A DNA stretch of 64,000 nt, taken from NCBI GenBank assembly GCA_951640165.1, contig OX621257.1, positions 10,799,201-10,863,200 of the forward strand, read 5' to 3'. Below, one piece after another: positions 32,266 to 42,890 of the stretch. The notes below the pieces were generated by a model. That model was not told where the DNA came from. It saw nothing but the letters and a program-made list of their open reading frames with translations, and searched no databases. The translations under genes and the position numbers were made by a program. Within the stretch, counting starts at the first letter, position 1; every line of letters starts with the position of its first letter. The stretch comes from Pseudoips prasinana (Eukaryota > Arthropoda > Insecta > Lepidoptera > Nolidae).

Positions 32266-32476
32266 TATGGGGAACCCCAATTTTTTTTTATTTTTCTATT
32301 TTTGTGTGAAAATCTTAAGGCGGTTCACAGAATACATCTACCTACTTACCAAGTTTCAACAGTACTGCTCTTATAGTTTCGGAAAAAAGTGGTTGTGACA
32401 TACGGACGGACAGACAGACAGACATGATGAATCTATAATGGTTTCGTTTTTGCCATTTGGCAACGGAACCCTAAAA
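32266..32476 (-). repeat. GGGTTCCGTA-type repeat, truncated
   Basis: Complement of part of 3647-4221: GCGGTTCACAGAATACATCT, then GACGGACAGACAGACAGACA and AACGGAACCCT at the right end. Confidence 0.6.
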
Positions 32477-32479
32477 ATT

Positions 32480-32602
32480 AATTCGATGGTTCATTAACTT
32501 TAATTATGTAAGGAAGAAAATAATCATTATTATATTAATGTTATACTCAAACTACTAACTTGGAAATTAAGGAGAGTATTGATGATAGCTGATAGACAAG
32601 AC
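32480..32602 (+). repeat. Repeat I (copy 1)
   Basis: A stretch of about 122 bases (ATTCGATGGTTCATTAACTT ... TAGCTGATAG) is nearly identical to 43396-43517 in the same orientation. The class is unknown. Confidence 0.6.
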
Positions 32603-32704
32603 ATATAATAAAATCATAGGAAATGATTGTACATTGAATATTTTTTAAAAGGATACTTGGGGCGTGATCTACAATAGATATCGAAGCCAAGAATATAGCT
32701 TTTA
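32603..32704 (+). repeat. Repeat F, truncated
   Basis: ACATATAATAAAATCATAGG to TAGCTTTTAG matches the first third of repeat F. Confidence 0.6.
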
Positions 32705-33320
32705 GCCTAGCGCTTGTGCAATTGGCAATTTCGACACGAAATTTATTCTTACACCCTCGAAAGTTAACGATCTGCAACATCATTAACGATAAAGGAAGTT
32801 ACGGTACGATTTCAGAGAACATTATGCTGTCTAATAAGCTCCTTGTTCCTATTTCTCGAAGTTTAATTGCAATACATACATTTTGTTTAAAGCTTATTGC
32901 CAATCATTTTACACATGCAGCTTGTGGATGTAGTACACCCAGCGAACATATAGCGCTCTGCGAGTCCAGTATAACAACGCATTCAGGGTGATGTTAGTAC
33001 TGCCGCGCTATTGCAGTGCGTCGGCCATATTTGCAGAAATGCGTGAATGGGTTTCATGCCATCATAAGGAAACGATGTGCCTCTATGCTACAACGCATGC
33101 GATCCAGTTCGAATAGGACTCTGATTGTGTTGGGTGGTCGCTGGGACTCGCCTATGTTCCGGCACTGGACGACCCTATTCTACAGGTTGTCGTGTTCTGG
33201 GCTTGGTATAGACTTGTGCCCTTCACACTATGCCCGAATTGTTATTACTAACACTAGTTATTAAGATGTATTACTAACAAATAATATGGACTGTGTCTGA
33301 AATAAATGATTTCTTATATT
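32705..33320 (+). mobile_element. LINE-K 3' fragment (from about 32936)
   Basis: From about 32936 a frame reads ALRVQYNNAFRVMLVLPRYC, then SASAIFAEM, matching the C-terminus of the reverse transcriptase at 35411-36345. The 3' end has GTCTGAAATAAATGATTTCT and (TTA)n. Bases 32705-32935 before it show nothing recognisable. Confidence 0.65.
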
Positions 33321-33429
33321 ATTATTATAACAAATATTCAAACCTAGCAAAAGTTTCATTACCAATAGGTTTCACATGGTTTTTAATAAAGATTACCTAG
33401 TCTATAGCCTTTTATACCTTAGGTACTGT

Positions 33430-33545
33430 TTTCCTAGTCCACTCATCGGTTGTCTGGAAGAAATTGCTACAAAGCTATAAGACCGCCGATTGTACCTGTA
33501 TTTGCGTATTAAAAAATTATGAATTGTGTTTTCTTTTTTGTTCAA
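33430..33545 (+). mobile_element. LINE 3' UTR fragment
   Basis: CGGTTGTCTGGAAGAAATTG ... AAGCTATAAGACCGCC is a diverged copy of the hairpin tail at 9165-9340, followed by TTGTACCTGTA and CAATAAGGTGTATTCT. Confidence 0.55.
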
Positions 33546-33971
33546 TAAGGTGTATTCTATCTAACTATTTATCTATCCATTCTAACCAATTACCGATAAC
33601 GTCCCTGAAAAAAATTGCATGATAAAAGTTCTCAAGTACTGGGTATACTCCGATTTCTCGCAATAAACACTTTACTTCAATCTCCAGGAGCCATCAGACC
33701 TAAAGACCATCTTCAAGATAAATTACACAATAAATTGTTTTTAAACGTTAAAGTAAATGCATTTGTCGATTTGTGAGGACATAAAAAGTCTGTTAATGAG
33801 GTCAGCAACAGAAGTAGGTCTACATAGAATACACTAGTAGTGTCCTTATTATTAAACGACCTGTATCCGAGCAATGTAAGCCATCCGGTTGCGAATTTAC
33901 GGTCACCATGATATATTTGTATTAACTCAAAGTTTAGTTTCGAGGGGTGGTTGGCATAGCACATCAAGCTA
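33546..33971. other. No recognisable feature
   Basis: Non-coding spacer; it may hold further decayed LINE 3' sequence. Confidence 0.35.
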
Positions 33972-35410
33972 GTTTATTCATATTCATATCATTTATTTGC
34001 ATTCCACAATGTGAACTTAGGTGGTAAACATTAGGCTTATAGCTAGGAGCATTATGGACCCTGTCGGGCACAGCAAATTTATAAACATATATATCGGTAA
34101 ATTATTATTGTTCGTAAATTATTAAGGAACTAATTGAGTCTTCCATTCCATATGACCACTTTACATTTATATATTTATACATTACACTAGCATATTATTA
34201 TTTAACTATCATGTCATAAAGAAAGACAAAGACACAGTTAATAAACAGTAACAAGTTATATTTGTGTGATACATTTGGATCTAACTATTTAATAGATTAT
34301 ATAATTAAAAATATATACATGTATAAGTTTGTATGTATGTGTGTTTATTGTAATTTAGGTTATTTGTTTATCATTTTAGTATTCATTTACTGTGTAATAA
34401 GCCTTATTTATAAGTATTTGTTTTAGATTAATTACGAATTTATTCTCTCTGGTTTAATTTTTTATAGAATTTGGTAATTTATTATATATTTTGATTGACA
34501 TTACATTAGGACTGTTAGAGTGTAGTGTAATTCGGGAATTAGGTAACATTAACATATTCTTGTGTCTAAGTGAACGACTATTCAAATTATTATGTTTATC
34601 TGCTCGTGTTGTAAAAAATACTTTGTATTTCCTAACAAACTTGCATATTTCCAGGATATAGATAGAGGGTAAAGTTAGAATTTTATATTTCGTGAATAAA
34701 GGCTTGCAACTGTCCGTTTGTTCTATATTGGCAAGAATGCAAATTAATTTCTTTTGTAAAATAAAAACTGAATGTGAATCGGTACTGTTGCCCCACATTA
34801 TAATGCCGTAGGTGAACCACGCATGTGCATAGGCGTAGTATGTAGTAAGGGCTGTCGGTAGATCGGTTGTTTTTTTAACTTCACGAAGCGCATAGCTAAA
34901 TCTGGAAATTTTCGTTCTAATGTTTTGGATGTGGGTTTTCCAAGAAATATGTGTATCTATAGTAAGTCAGCAATGTGAAATTATTAACAACCTCAATTTG
35001 TGTATCGTTAACTGTAAAGTTAACTGGTAATGGAGGTTTTTGATAGGGATAAAAAGTCATTAGTTTAGTTTTATTGTAATTAATTTCTAGATTGTGCATC
35101 TTCATCCATTCAATTGTTTTATTTAGTATTAAGGTAAGATCATTGTTTATATTAGTGGTGCTTTGGCAGGAGGTAAGCAAAGATATATCATCTGCAAACA
35201 ATACACAAGTTTCTTCCATGATCTTAGGGAGGTCATTTATGTAAATTATAAATAACAGACATCCAAGTACACTTCCTTGTGCAATCGAGGCGTTAATAAT
35301 GTTTTTATCGGATCTTATAGGTATTATTTGTTTCAAATTGTAGTCAAAGTGATCTATTTCCACGAATTGCTCTCTATTTTTTAAATAGGATGAAAACCAT
35401 TTATTTATTT
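33972..35410 (-). pseudogene. Jockey-like LINE fragment, reverse transcriptase
   Basis: 5'-truncated LINE on the minus strand. Frame 1 (35405-34917) has the thumb-side WFSSYLKNREQFVEI, SIAQGSVLGCLLFIIYINDL and LFADDISLL, the catalytic FADD box. A frameshift near 34930 breaks it. The frame then resumes to 34454 with FTTRADKHNNLNSRSLRH and IKIYNKLPN, typical of the C-terminus of this superfamily. The 3' end at about 33975 is AATAAATGATATGAATATGA. The first Gly of the usual GVPQG is replaced by an Ala context (SIAQG). Endonuclease and fingers are missing. It abuts the tail of the next LINE fragment, so it probably inserted there. Confidence 0.8.
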
Positions 35411-36345
35411 TATTATTTATTAAATTAAAGGCCAACAAGGACCAATTTATAAAAATACACTAATACAATACAATACTTAAAATAAACATACAGAACAATA
35501 ACATACAGGACAATAACATTACAATACAATACAACAAAATAATCAAAACAATATTTCGACATCATCCCGTACATGTACCATGTCACAGTGATACATGTAT
35601 TGGCAGTCGAATCGCTGGGCGAAGGCGCTCAGGATACTGTTCCGGCTGACCCGCACCCTGCGCACCAGGGATGTGCACCGCTTGCGCATTGTTGTATAAA
35701 AACAATCCACGCGAGCTTCGGCGAACATCCCTGAAGCGCTACAGAAGCGAGGCAGCCCCAACAACACCCTGAATGCATTATTGTATTGGACGCGTAGAGC
35801 GCCATACTGCTTTTGCGTATAATTCACCCACAGACCGCTAGCGTAGAAGGACGTGCAAAATGCCCTGAAAAGGGTGATCTTGATGTCTCTTGAACAGCGA
35901 GCAAATCTGCGTGCTATCATATTTGCACGAACAGACCACGCTCTACGCTCCCTTTCTATGTCATTATCGTCTTTCAGATCCGGGGTTAGCAAGTGCCCAA
36001 GGTATTTAAATTGTTCTACCCTACTCAGGGGCTGGCCATTCAGTTTTAGTTTAGGGGTTTGACTTAGGGACCTTCCCCGGACCTGAAAGACCATCCACTC
36101 ACTTTTCGTTACGTTGTACACCAACCCATGTTGTCCAGCATATTTAGCGCAAACGTCGAGCAGCTGCGTCAGTCCACCTATAGAAGCACTGAGCAACACC
36201 ATGTCGTCTGCGAAGCTAATATTATTAAGGCAGACTCCATCAATATGACAGCCGACATGTGTGCCGCTGAGCTCCTCCACAAGCGCGTTTACATACAGGT
36301 TAAAAAGTTTCGGCGATGACAGCCCCCCCTGCCTCACGCCGCACT
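35411..36345 (-). pseudogene. LINE-K fragment, reverse transcriptase palm to C-terminus
   Basis: Open frame 36349-35543 on the minus strand. It starts within GVRQGGLSSPKLFNLYVNAL, has the catalytic box SFADDMVLL, then GLVYNVTKSEWMVF, VEQFKYLGHLLTPDLKDD, ERRAWSVRANMIARRFARC and ALRVQYNNAFRVLLGLPRFC. The 3' UTR ends in AATAAATAATAAAATAAATA near 35411. The endonuclease and the first half of the reverse transcriptase are absent, which is usual for 5' truncation. Two shorter relatives lie at 4255-4745 and 32936-33320. The clade is not resolved. The palm part is undamaged, so the insertion is fairly young. Confidence 0.82.
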
Positions 36346-36349
36346 CCAA

Positions 36350-36437
36350 CCAATTATATTATATATATTCCAACAAATTTATGTACAATGTACATATACC
36401 TATATAGCTATAAAACTTATTACGTAATACGTACTTA
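36350..36437. other. Edge of the satellite
   Basis: GCTATAAAACTTATTACG resembles the end of a satellite unit. The LINE-K fragment seems to have inserted at the array border. Confidence 0.4.
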
Positions 36438-36989
36438 TATGGTAAATGGACGGTCTTGATGCTTCAATTTCTTACAGTCAACTATTATTATTATTACAGT
36501 ATCTTTGAAATAAGTTCCAATTCGTCCCTCCCTGCCCAAGCTACAGTCGCGTCGGCTACACGAGCTATGTGCGCTGCCCACTGCTACTTCAGCTTGGCTA
36601 TAAAACTTATTGTCCATAGGTATAATGGGTGGACTTTTTAACACTGCAATTTCTTACATACAGTATCTATGCAATAAGTTCCAATTCGTAGCAGCCACGA
36701 TAACCTTTCTGCCCAAGCTACCGTCGCGTCGACTCTACGAGCTACGTGCGCTGCCAAATGCCACTTCAGCTTGGTTATAAAACTTATTGTCTATAGGTAG
36801 GTATAATGAGTGGACTTTATAACACTGCAATTTTTAACATACAGTATTTATGCAATAAGTTCCAATTCGTAGCAGCCACGAGAACCTTTCTGCCCGAGCT
36901 ACCGTCGCGTCGGCTCTACGAGCTATGTGCGCTGCCCACTGCCACTTCAGCTTGGCAATAAAACTTATTGTCTATAGGTATAATGGGTG
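36438..36989. repeat. RTE-derived satellite, left part (about 3 units)
   Basis: Units start at about 36438, 36618 and 36799 (spacing 181, then 177). Shared words: TAATGGGTGGACTTTTTAAC, ATAAGTTCCAATTCGTAGCA, ACTTCAGCTTGGCAATAAAA. On the minus strand each unit encodes an AKLKWQWAAHIARR-like stretch, the C-terminal region of RTE-type proteins, so the array grew from an RTE fragment. The last unit is cut by the R1-type LINE at 36990. Confidence 0.8.
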
Positions 36990-37247
36990 ACGGCCGTCAA
37001 GGCTAGCCATGGGTAGGCGTATCTGCAGGTGGCGTCTGGGCTGGCGCCGTGTGCCGGTCTGCAGACGAAAGCGCGCGCCGTGCTGGACGTTGGGCTGTCC
37101 AGTATCGGTTCGCGTTGGAGGTCTCGCAGATTGGCATAATCCCATGGCTATACCGCCCAATATCCCTGGTGCTTGTAAAGCATCCCCTTTGAGGGCTCGG
37201 TGGAGGGTGGGGAATTGGGTTGGTGAACGCTAAATAAGAAGTCTTTC

Positions 37248-39371
37248 ATGGATCGCCAAAACAAAAATAATGCCCAACCAGTAGTTAAGGTTACGGCCTT
37301 AACTAAAAAGGAGCTAGCGGGTGTACCAGTTGTGGTGCAGCCCATAGCAGAAGAGGAGGCAGCGCAGGCTGCTACTACGAAGAAGGCCGCCAGGAGGGTC
37401 AGGGAGACCTTTTCCCGCCCGGCCACTCCGGTACCTGGAGCGTCGAGGGGGGAAGCCGCGGGCACGGAGAGCGACAGCTCCCTTAGGTCCGCGGTGTCCA
37501 TGGAGTCCCTGGATGGCCTGGCGAATACTCCGAGGGGGAAACGCCGGAACACCGCGGGACAGGGTGGGCGTCCAGAGAAGGCCCCCAAAATAATCGAGGA
37601 TGCGGACGACGAGGCAGATCTTGCGTTTATACTGGACCCTGCACAGGCTCCTGCGGAAACCAAGAGCAAGAGCCGACTGCCCCAGGTCGAGGAGCTGGTC
37701 GAAGAACTCCGCCAGCAGCCGACAGCCGACCTGGGTGCAGTCATCAAGGAGTCGCTGGCAGCGGTAGAGAAGGTTGCGGACACGTCCCGCAATCTTAAGG
37801 GCAATTTCGTCCGTGTCCTGCGACTTGCGGCACGGAAAGCCCAGGCGGCCGCCGCTGAGTTGCACGAGAGGACCGACGGGAGCTTTCTGGAACGAGAAAA
37901 CCAGCGGCTGCGCTCCCAGTTGGCCTCCTTGGAGGCTCGTGTGGCCGCCATGTCGACCGAACTAGCGGAGCTTCGCCGAAGTGAGGTTGACATTTTTCCG
38001 CCTCTGCCATCGCCATCTAGGCCGTCGCCGTCTCCTTCGCAGCCGCCTCAAACGGTGAGACAGTCGCCGCCACGGACACCGGCTGTCAGTCTTCCGGCAT
38101 CGCCACATCCGGCCCCGGTGACACGAAGGAGCAATTTGGAAGCTCCTCCCTCTATCCCTGCCCGGGGAGATTACGTCTCGCCAGAAGACAGGTTTGCGGC
38201 TGTATTAGACCGCAAAACGCGCGAGATGGGGCGCATCTGGGACCAGCGTCTGGTCCAGATGCGTCAAGATGTCATGGCGGAGATCTTCCCGGGGAGGGCC
38301 ATCCGACCACCGCTCGCTGCGAGCGCAGCGCCACCCCAAGTGCCACCCACCGCGAAGCGGGGTGGCCGGCAGCGGAGACTACAGGCTGCCGCCGCAGAGG
38401 CCGCTGCGGCAAGGAATGCGGCAATGCCGGTGCGGTCAGTGCCACCGCCACCCGCTGAGGGCACATGGGCCCAGGTGGTTGGCCGGAAGGCCAGGGCAAA
38501 GGCTGCCCGCCAAAATCGGCCACCGCCGCCTCCGCCTCCAAAGAGGCCGATCGCGCTGCCGCGACCTCCTCCGTCCGCGGCAGTGACGATCAACCTGCCA
38601 TCGACCTCGGCCACTACCATGGCTGAGGTCATGAAGGTGGCGAGGACCAAGGTCCAGTTAAAGGACCTTGGCTTGGAGGCGGGCCTTCGCCCTAAGAGGG
38701 CCCTGACTGGGGGCCTCATTTTGAGGATCCCTGGTCCAGAGGGGTCCGCGAAGGCGGAGGCCCTGACTACTCGGCTAAGGGAAGCCTTAGCCGAGACGGG
38801 TGCGGTGGTGGCGCACCCAGTCGCAATGGGAGAGCTCCGGGTGATGGACCTGGACGACTCCGCCGACCCCATCGAAGTGGCAGAAACTTTAGCCACGGCG
38901 GGGGGATGTGCCGTCGCCGACGTAAAGGTCGGCGAAATTCGGTTCTCCCCGTCGGGCTTAGGTTCGGTGTGGGTTCGGTGCCCACTAGTGGCCGCCCGCA
39001 AATTAGCGGCAATCGGCCGGGTACTAGTGGGCTGGATGTCGGTCCGGGTGGTGGCGCTTCCACCCAGAGCTCTCCAGTGCTACCGCTGCCTGGAGAAGGG
39101 GCACGTCAGGGCTCGGTGCACAGGGTGCGACCGGAGCGCGTCGTGCTTCGTCTGTGGCCAACAGGGCCACAAGGCGAAGGAATGCACGGCGCGCGCCCCT
39201 CACTGCGTAGTGTGTGCCGACCTTGGCAGGCCGGCAAACCATCGCCTAGGCAGCGGTAGGTGCACGCCACCCAAGAAAAAGGGAGCGGGACGTCCTGCCA
39301 CGTCCGCTCCTACATCGTCGCGGTCCAACGATCCGGGCTCTGGCCCCGGTGGGGTGTCTATGGATGTGTAA
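37248..39371 (+). CDS. R1-type LINE ORF1 (gag-like, three zinc knuckles)
   Basis: 707 residues from ATG 37248 to TAA 39369-39371, intact. The N-terminus is Lys/Ala/Glu-rich. A coiled-coil-like stretch lies at about 205-245 (ENQRLRSQLASLEARVAAM). A long Pro/Ala-rich middle follows. About 450-600 is a conserved RNA-binding region of R1-type gag proteins (EVMKVARTKVQLKDLG ... VGWMSVRVVALPP). Then come three CCHC knuckles at about 611-672 (CYRCLEKGHVRARC, CFVCGQQGHKAKEC, CVVCADLGRPANH...C). It packages the LINE RNA and guides it to target DNA. The terminal codons overlap an ATG of another frame (ATGTGTAA), described under ORF2. Confidence 0.9.
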   Translation: MDRQNKNNAQPVVKVTALTKKELAGVPVVVQPIAEEEAAQAATTKKAARRVRETFSRPATPVPGASRGEAAGTESDSSLRSAVSMESLDGLANTPRGKRRNTAGQGGRPEKAPKIIEDADDEADLAFILDPAQAPAETKSKSRLPQVEELVEELRQQPTADLGAVIKESLAAVEKVADTSRNLKGNFVRVLRLAARKAQAAAAELHERTDGSFLERENQRLRSQLASLEARVAAMSTELAELRRSEVDIFPPLPSPSRPSPSPSQPPQTVRQSPPRTPAVSLPASPHPAPVTRRSNLEAPPSIPARGDYVSPEDRFAAVLDRKTREMGRIWDQRLVQMRQDVMAEIFPGRAIRPPLAASAAPPQVPPTAKRGGRQRRLQAAAAEAAAARNAAMPVRSVPPPPAEGTWAQVVGRKARAKAARQNRPPPPPPPKRPIALPRPPPSAAVTINLPSTSATTMAEVMKVARTKVQLKDLGLEAGLRPKRALTGGLILRIPGPEGSAKAEALTTRLREALAETGAVVAHPVAMGELRVMDLDDSADPIEVAETLATAGGCAVADVKVGEIRFSPSGLGSVWVRCPLVAARKLAAIGRVLVGWMSVRVVALPPRALQCYRCLEKGHVRARCTGCDRSASCFVCGQQGHKAKECTARAPHCVVCADLGRPANHRLGSGRCTPPKKKGAGRPATSAPTSSRSNDPGSGPGGVSMDV

Positions 39372-42300
39372 ACATTCTTTCCCCCCCAACTTATTTTGCA
39401 GGGCAACTTGAACCACTGCATCGCTGCGCAAGCTCTTCTTGCGCAGACGATTGCTGAGCGTTCGGTTGCCCTAGCGATAGTGGCGGAGCCTCACTCCGTT
39501 CCCGACCACCCTCGTTGGTTCGGGGCGGATGGGGGCCTCGTCGCCATTTATTGGGCAGGGGGGGAACGTGACCCCCATTGCACACTCCTAGCCAAGGGGC
39601 CCGGATTTGTCGTCGTGGAGTGGGGACCAGCAGTCGTGGTGGGCTGCTACATCTCCCCGAATTGCGGCCTCGCAAATTTTGAGGCGTACCTGGACGGGCT
39701 AACGAGCCATATTAGCTCCCACCAGTCCCGTCCGGTACTCGTCCTGGGCGATTTTAACGCCCACTCTAGTGAGTGGGGCGATGCCCGGGACGACGTTCGA
39801 GGGGAGTCACTGCTGGAATGGGCCGCCGGACTGGACCTCCGTCTTTTAAATCGGGGTTCAGTCAGCACCTGTGTGCGATGGCAGGGGGAGTCGATCGTGG
39901 ACTTGACGTGGGCGACTCCCTCGGCCATGCACCTGGTCTCGGGGTGGAGAGTTGCGGAGGAAATTGCCACGCTGTCGGATCACCGACACATCGTGTTCAG
40001 CGTGGCCTTCCGTCCGCCCCGAGGCGGCCCTGACCGCAGCAGTGTTGTCCCGCCACGGCGCTGGTGCCTACGCCGCTTGGACCGCGACATGCTGACGGCT
40101 GCCGCCGTCGCCATTGCCTGGGGGGTGAGTGAGGGTGGAGAGAGGATCCCGTCCGATCCCAATTCGCAAGCGGGCTGGTTCCGGGGCATCATGTCTCGCA
40201 TCTGCGACACGTCGATGCCCCGGATCCGTCCGGGTGACAGACGAGGCTCGCAATATTGGTGGTCGGCCGAAATCGCGCGACTCCGAGCGGAGTATGTCGC
40301 AGCGCGTCGCCGACACCAGCGGGCCCGTCGGAGGAGGCGAGCCAATGCCGAAGAGGCTGCCGGAGCGCACAGGGCGTATCAAGTCGCCGTCAAGGCGCTA
40401 TCCACCGCGATAGCGGAAGCCAAAGCTCGGTCCTGGAACGAGCTCATCGAGGGACTGGATAGGGACCCATGGGGGCGCCCGTACAAAATGGTACTGGGCA
40501 AGCTCAGACCATGGGTCCCTCCGTTGACGAGTACCCTGGACCCGGATTTCCTGAGGAGGGTGGTGGACACCCTCTTCCCTAGGGTCCAGGACAGTCCCTC
40601 GGACCCTCCGTCGCCGTCGTACCATGATTGGGACGACCAGTTGGAGGTGACGGAGGGGGAGCTGGACCGAGCAGTACGGCGACTTGCGGCCCGAAATACC
40701 GCCCCTGGCCCGGATGGGATACCGGGCAGGGCGTGGGTTTGCGCCCTGGCAGTACTGGGGGACCGGTTGAGACAACTGTTCACCAGCTGCCTCCGTAGTG
40801 CCGTGTTCCCCACCTGCTGGAAAGAGGCAAGGCTTGTGCTTCTGCAGAAGCCGGGCAGGACCGCCGATTCTCCTTCGGCGTTCCGACCAATATGCTTGCT
40901 GGACGAGGCGGGCAAGCTCTTTGAGCGTGTCATAGCCGCCCGTCTCAGCGAGCATCTGTCGCGCGTTGGCCCCGATTTATCGGACAGCCAGTTCGGATTC
41001 CGGCAGGGACGTTCGACGCTGGATGCGATCAACCGCGTCCGCGCCCTGTCGGAGCCCGCCGTTCGGGCGGGGGGGGTGGCGTTGGCGGTGAGTTTAGACA
41101 TCGTCAACGCCTTCAACTCCGTCCCCTGGCGGGCGATACGGGAGGCACTTGTCCATCATAACGTGCCTCCCTATCTCCGTGGTATAGTCGGGGCATATTT
41201 GCGCGACAGGACGATTCAATTCGTCGGTCGGAACGGGATTGAGATCCAGAGGGAGCTCTCCTGCGGGGTTCCTCAGGGGGCCGTGTTGGGACCTCTGCTA
41301 TGGAGCCTCGCGTACGATGCGGTCCTGCGGATAAGCCTCCCTCCCGGAGTGAGCGTCGTCTGCTATGCGGACGACACGCTCGTCATAGCCCGGGAGGTAA
41401 GCTTCCAGCGGGCGGTACGGCTCGCCGAACTCGGAGTTGCGTGTGTCGTCGCGGCCATTTTGAGACTGGGCCTTCAGGTAGCGCCTCACAAGACCGAGGC
41501 GCTATGGTTCCACGGCTTACGCCGTAGGGAGGAACCACCCAGTATGTCGATGCGTGTAGGTGACGCAGAGGTCAGGGTGGGGCGGTACATGAAGTACCTG
41601 GGCCTCACCCTAGACAGCCGATGGGGCTTCGAGGAGCATTTCGGGCGTCTGGCCCCCCGAGTGCGCCGGGTAACCGGTGCGTTACACCGGCTTTTGCCGA
41701 ACCTCGGGGGTCCCAGGGAAGAAGTTCGCCGCCTCTACGGAGGTGTCGTGCGATCCATGGTCCTTTATGGGGCGCCCGTCTGGTCTGAACGCCTGACGGG
41801 CGCCTCCCGCTGCAGAGCTATTTTGAATAGCCTGCAGCGTGTGGTGGCCATACGGATCGCACGAGGATACCGGACGGTATCCTTTGAGGCGGCGACACTC
41901 CTGGCGCGCCTCCCGCCGTTTGATCTCCTGGCGGCAGTCGACGCGACGGTTTACACCGAGATCCGCGTCCGCCGGGAGAGCGGTGAGGCGCCAGAGCAGA
42001 CGCTCGTTGCCTATAGGCGGGATGCACACCGGCGCGTACTAACACAGTGGCGCGCACGGCTTGAGTTGCGCCTGAACGCGCGCCAACGTGCCGTCGGTGC
42101 TATCCTGCCTCACCTCGAGGCCTGGGTGGGAAGGAAGGGCGGTTACGTCACCTACAGACTGACTCAGATACTCACCGGACACGGGTGTTTCGGTGAGTAT
42201 CTGTGCCGGATCGGCCGAGAAGTGACGACACATTGTCACCATTGCGGAAGCGACCTGGACTCTGCCCAGCATACGCTGGAGGAGTGCCCGGCCTGGGAGG

Positions 42301-42515
42301 CCGAGAGACGAGTCCTGGTCGCTGAGATCGGACGGGATCTTTCGCCGCCAGCAGTCGTGTATGCGATGCTGGCTGGCGACTCCACCAAATGGGACGCCGT
42401 GGTCTCCTTCTGCGAAGCAGTCATGCTCCAGAAGGAGGCCGCCGAGCGGGATCGGGAACGAGCCGACCCCGCTCGTAGACGGAGGAGGCGTCGGGGCGGC
42501 GGCGGCAGCCGTTAG
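39372..42515 (+). CDS. R1-type LINE ORF2 endonuclease/reverse transcriptase
   Basis: An open frame of about 1,047 codons directly follows the ORF1 stop in the same frame. No ATG precedes the endonuclease motif NLNHC; the first in-frame codons give FFPPQLILQGNLNHC. Endonuclease motifs: AIVAEPH, GDFNAHSSEWGD, LSDHRHIVF. Reverse transcriptase: FRPICLLDEAGKLFERVIA, SLDIVNAFNSVPW, GVPQGAVLGPLLW and VVCYADD (about 41364). A C-terminal CCHC-type motif follows, THCHHCGSDLDSAQHTLEEC (about 42230). The natural start is unclear: an ATG at 39364 overlaps the ORF1 stop, but the 7-C run 39381-39387 puts it out of frame. Otherwise undamaged. Confidence 0.9.
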   Translation, partial: TFFPPQLILQGNLNHCIAAQALLAQTIAERSVALAIVAEPHSVPDHPRWFGADGGLVAIYWAGGERDPHCTLLAKGPGFVVVEWGPAVVVGCYISPNCGLANFEAYLDGLTSHISSHQSRPVLVLGDFNAHSSEWGDARDDVRGESLLEWAAGLDLRLLNRGSVSTCVRWQGESIVDLTWATPSAMHLVSGWRVAEEIATLSDHRHIVFSVAFRPPRGGPDRSSVVPPRRWCLRRLDRDMLTAAAVAIAWGVSEGGERIPSDPNSQAGWFRGIMSRICDTSMPRIRPGDRRGSQYWWSAEIARLRAEYVAARRRHQRARRRRRANAEEAAGAHRAYQVAVKALSTAIAEAKARSWNELIEGLDRDPWGRPYKMVLGKLRPWVPPLTSTLDPDFLRRVVDTLFPRVQDSPSDPPSPSYHDWDDQLEVTEGELDRAVRRLAARNTAPGPDGIPGRAWVCALAVLGDRLRQLFTSCLRSAVFPTCWKEARLVLLQKPGRTADSPSAFRPICLLDEAGKLFERVIAARLSEHLSRVGPDLSDSQFGFRQGRSTLDAINRVRALSEPAVRAGGVALAVSLDIVNAFNSVPWRAIREALVHHNVPPYLRGIVGAYLRDRTIQFVGRNGIEIQRELSCGVPQGAVLGPLLWSLAYDAVLRISLPPGVSVVCYADDTLVIAREVSFQRAVRLAELGVACVVAAILRLGLQVAPHKTEALWFHGLRRREEPPSMSMRVGDAEVRVGRYMKYLGLTLDSRWGFEEHFGRLAPRVRRVTGALHRLLPNLGGPREEVRRLYGGVVRSMVLYGAPVWSERLTGASRCRAILNSLQRVVAIRIARGYRTVSFEAATLLARLPPFDLLAAVDATVYTEIRVRRESGEAPEQTLVAYRRDAHRRVLTQWRARLELRLNARQRAVGAILPHLEAWVGRKGGYVTYRLTQILTGHGCFGEYLCRIGREVTTHCHHCGSDLDSAQHTLEECPAWEAERRVLVAEIGRDLSPPAVVYAMLAGDSTKWDAVVSFCEAVMLQKEAAERDRERADPARRRRRRRGGGGSR

Positions 42516-42890
42516 CCCTACTCCCCTCGGGGTTGCGGTGGCAGTATGAGAAGTGTCCTCTACTGCCACCACGTGCAAGCAGCCCCGGGAAGACAGCGAA
42601 CTGTTTGTGGCGCAGTCGCTGTGCCGTACTGGCAGGAGTCGGCAAATGGGGAGAGCAAACCACAGCTCTCCCCGGGTGCGTGTCCCGACCATCTGGGACA
42701 CGGCGCAAAATGGGGGCACCGGAGCAGCATACCCGCGTTCCCGGGGCTCCCCGTATCAGGCGCCAGAAGAAGTCCACGGCAGGTTAGGTTTAGTCGGTGC
42801 GAGTCCGACATACCCACCCGCGGACACTTTTTGCGGGTGGCATGCATTGGCATTCCCACTGCCATATCAAAAAAAAAAAAAAAAAAAAAA

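Larger units (their letters stand above)
36990..42890 (+). mobile_element. Full-length R1-clade LINE
   Basis: About 5.9 kb, with a target duplication AGGTATAATGGGTG at 36976-36989 and 42891-42904 and about 22 uninterrupted A residues at the end. Layout: 5' UTR 36990-37247, ORF1, ORF2, 3' UTR. It is strongly GC-rich against the AT-rich surroundings. The triple CCHC ORF1 and the C-terminal CCHC of ORF2 point to the R1 clade, whose members often choose special sites (rDNA, telomere, satellite). It disrupts a satellite unit. Further copies: 31565-32028, 44138-45444, 28138-28345. Confidence 0.92.

Noticed and set aside
37148..37993. 281-codon minus-strand frame opposite ORF1, and similar frames at 38264-39001 and 40379-41116
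   Set aside because: Low-complexity Ser/Arg-rich translations mirrored from a GC-rich coding strand; shadows of ORF1/ORF2.
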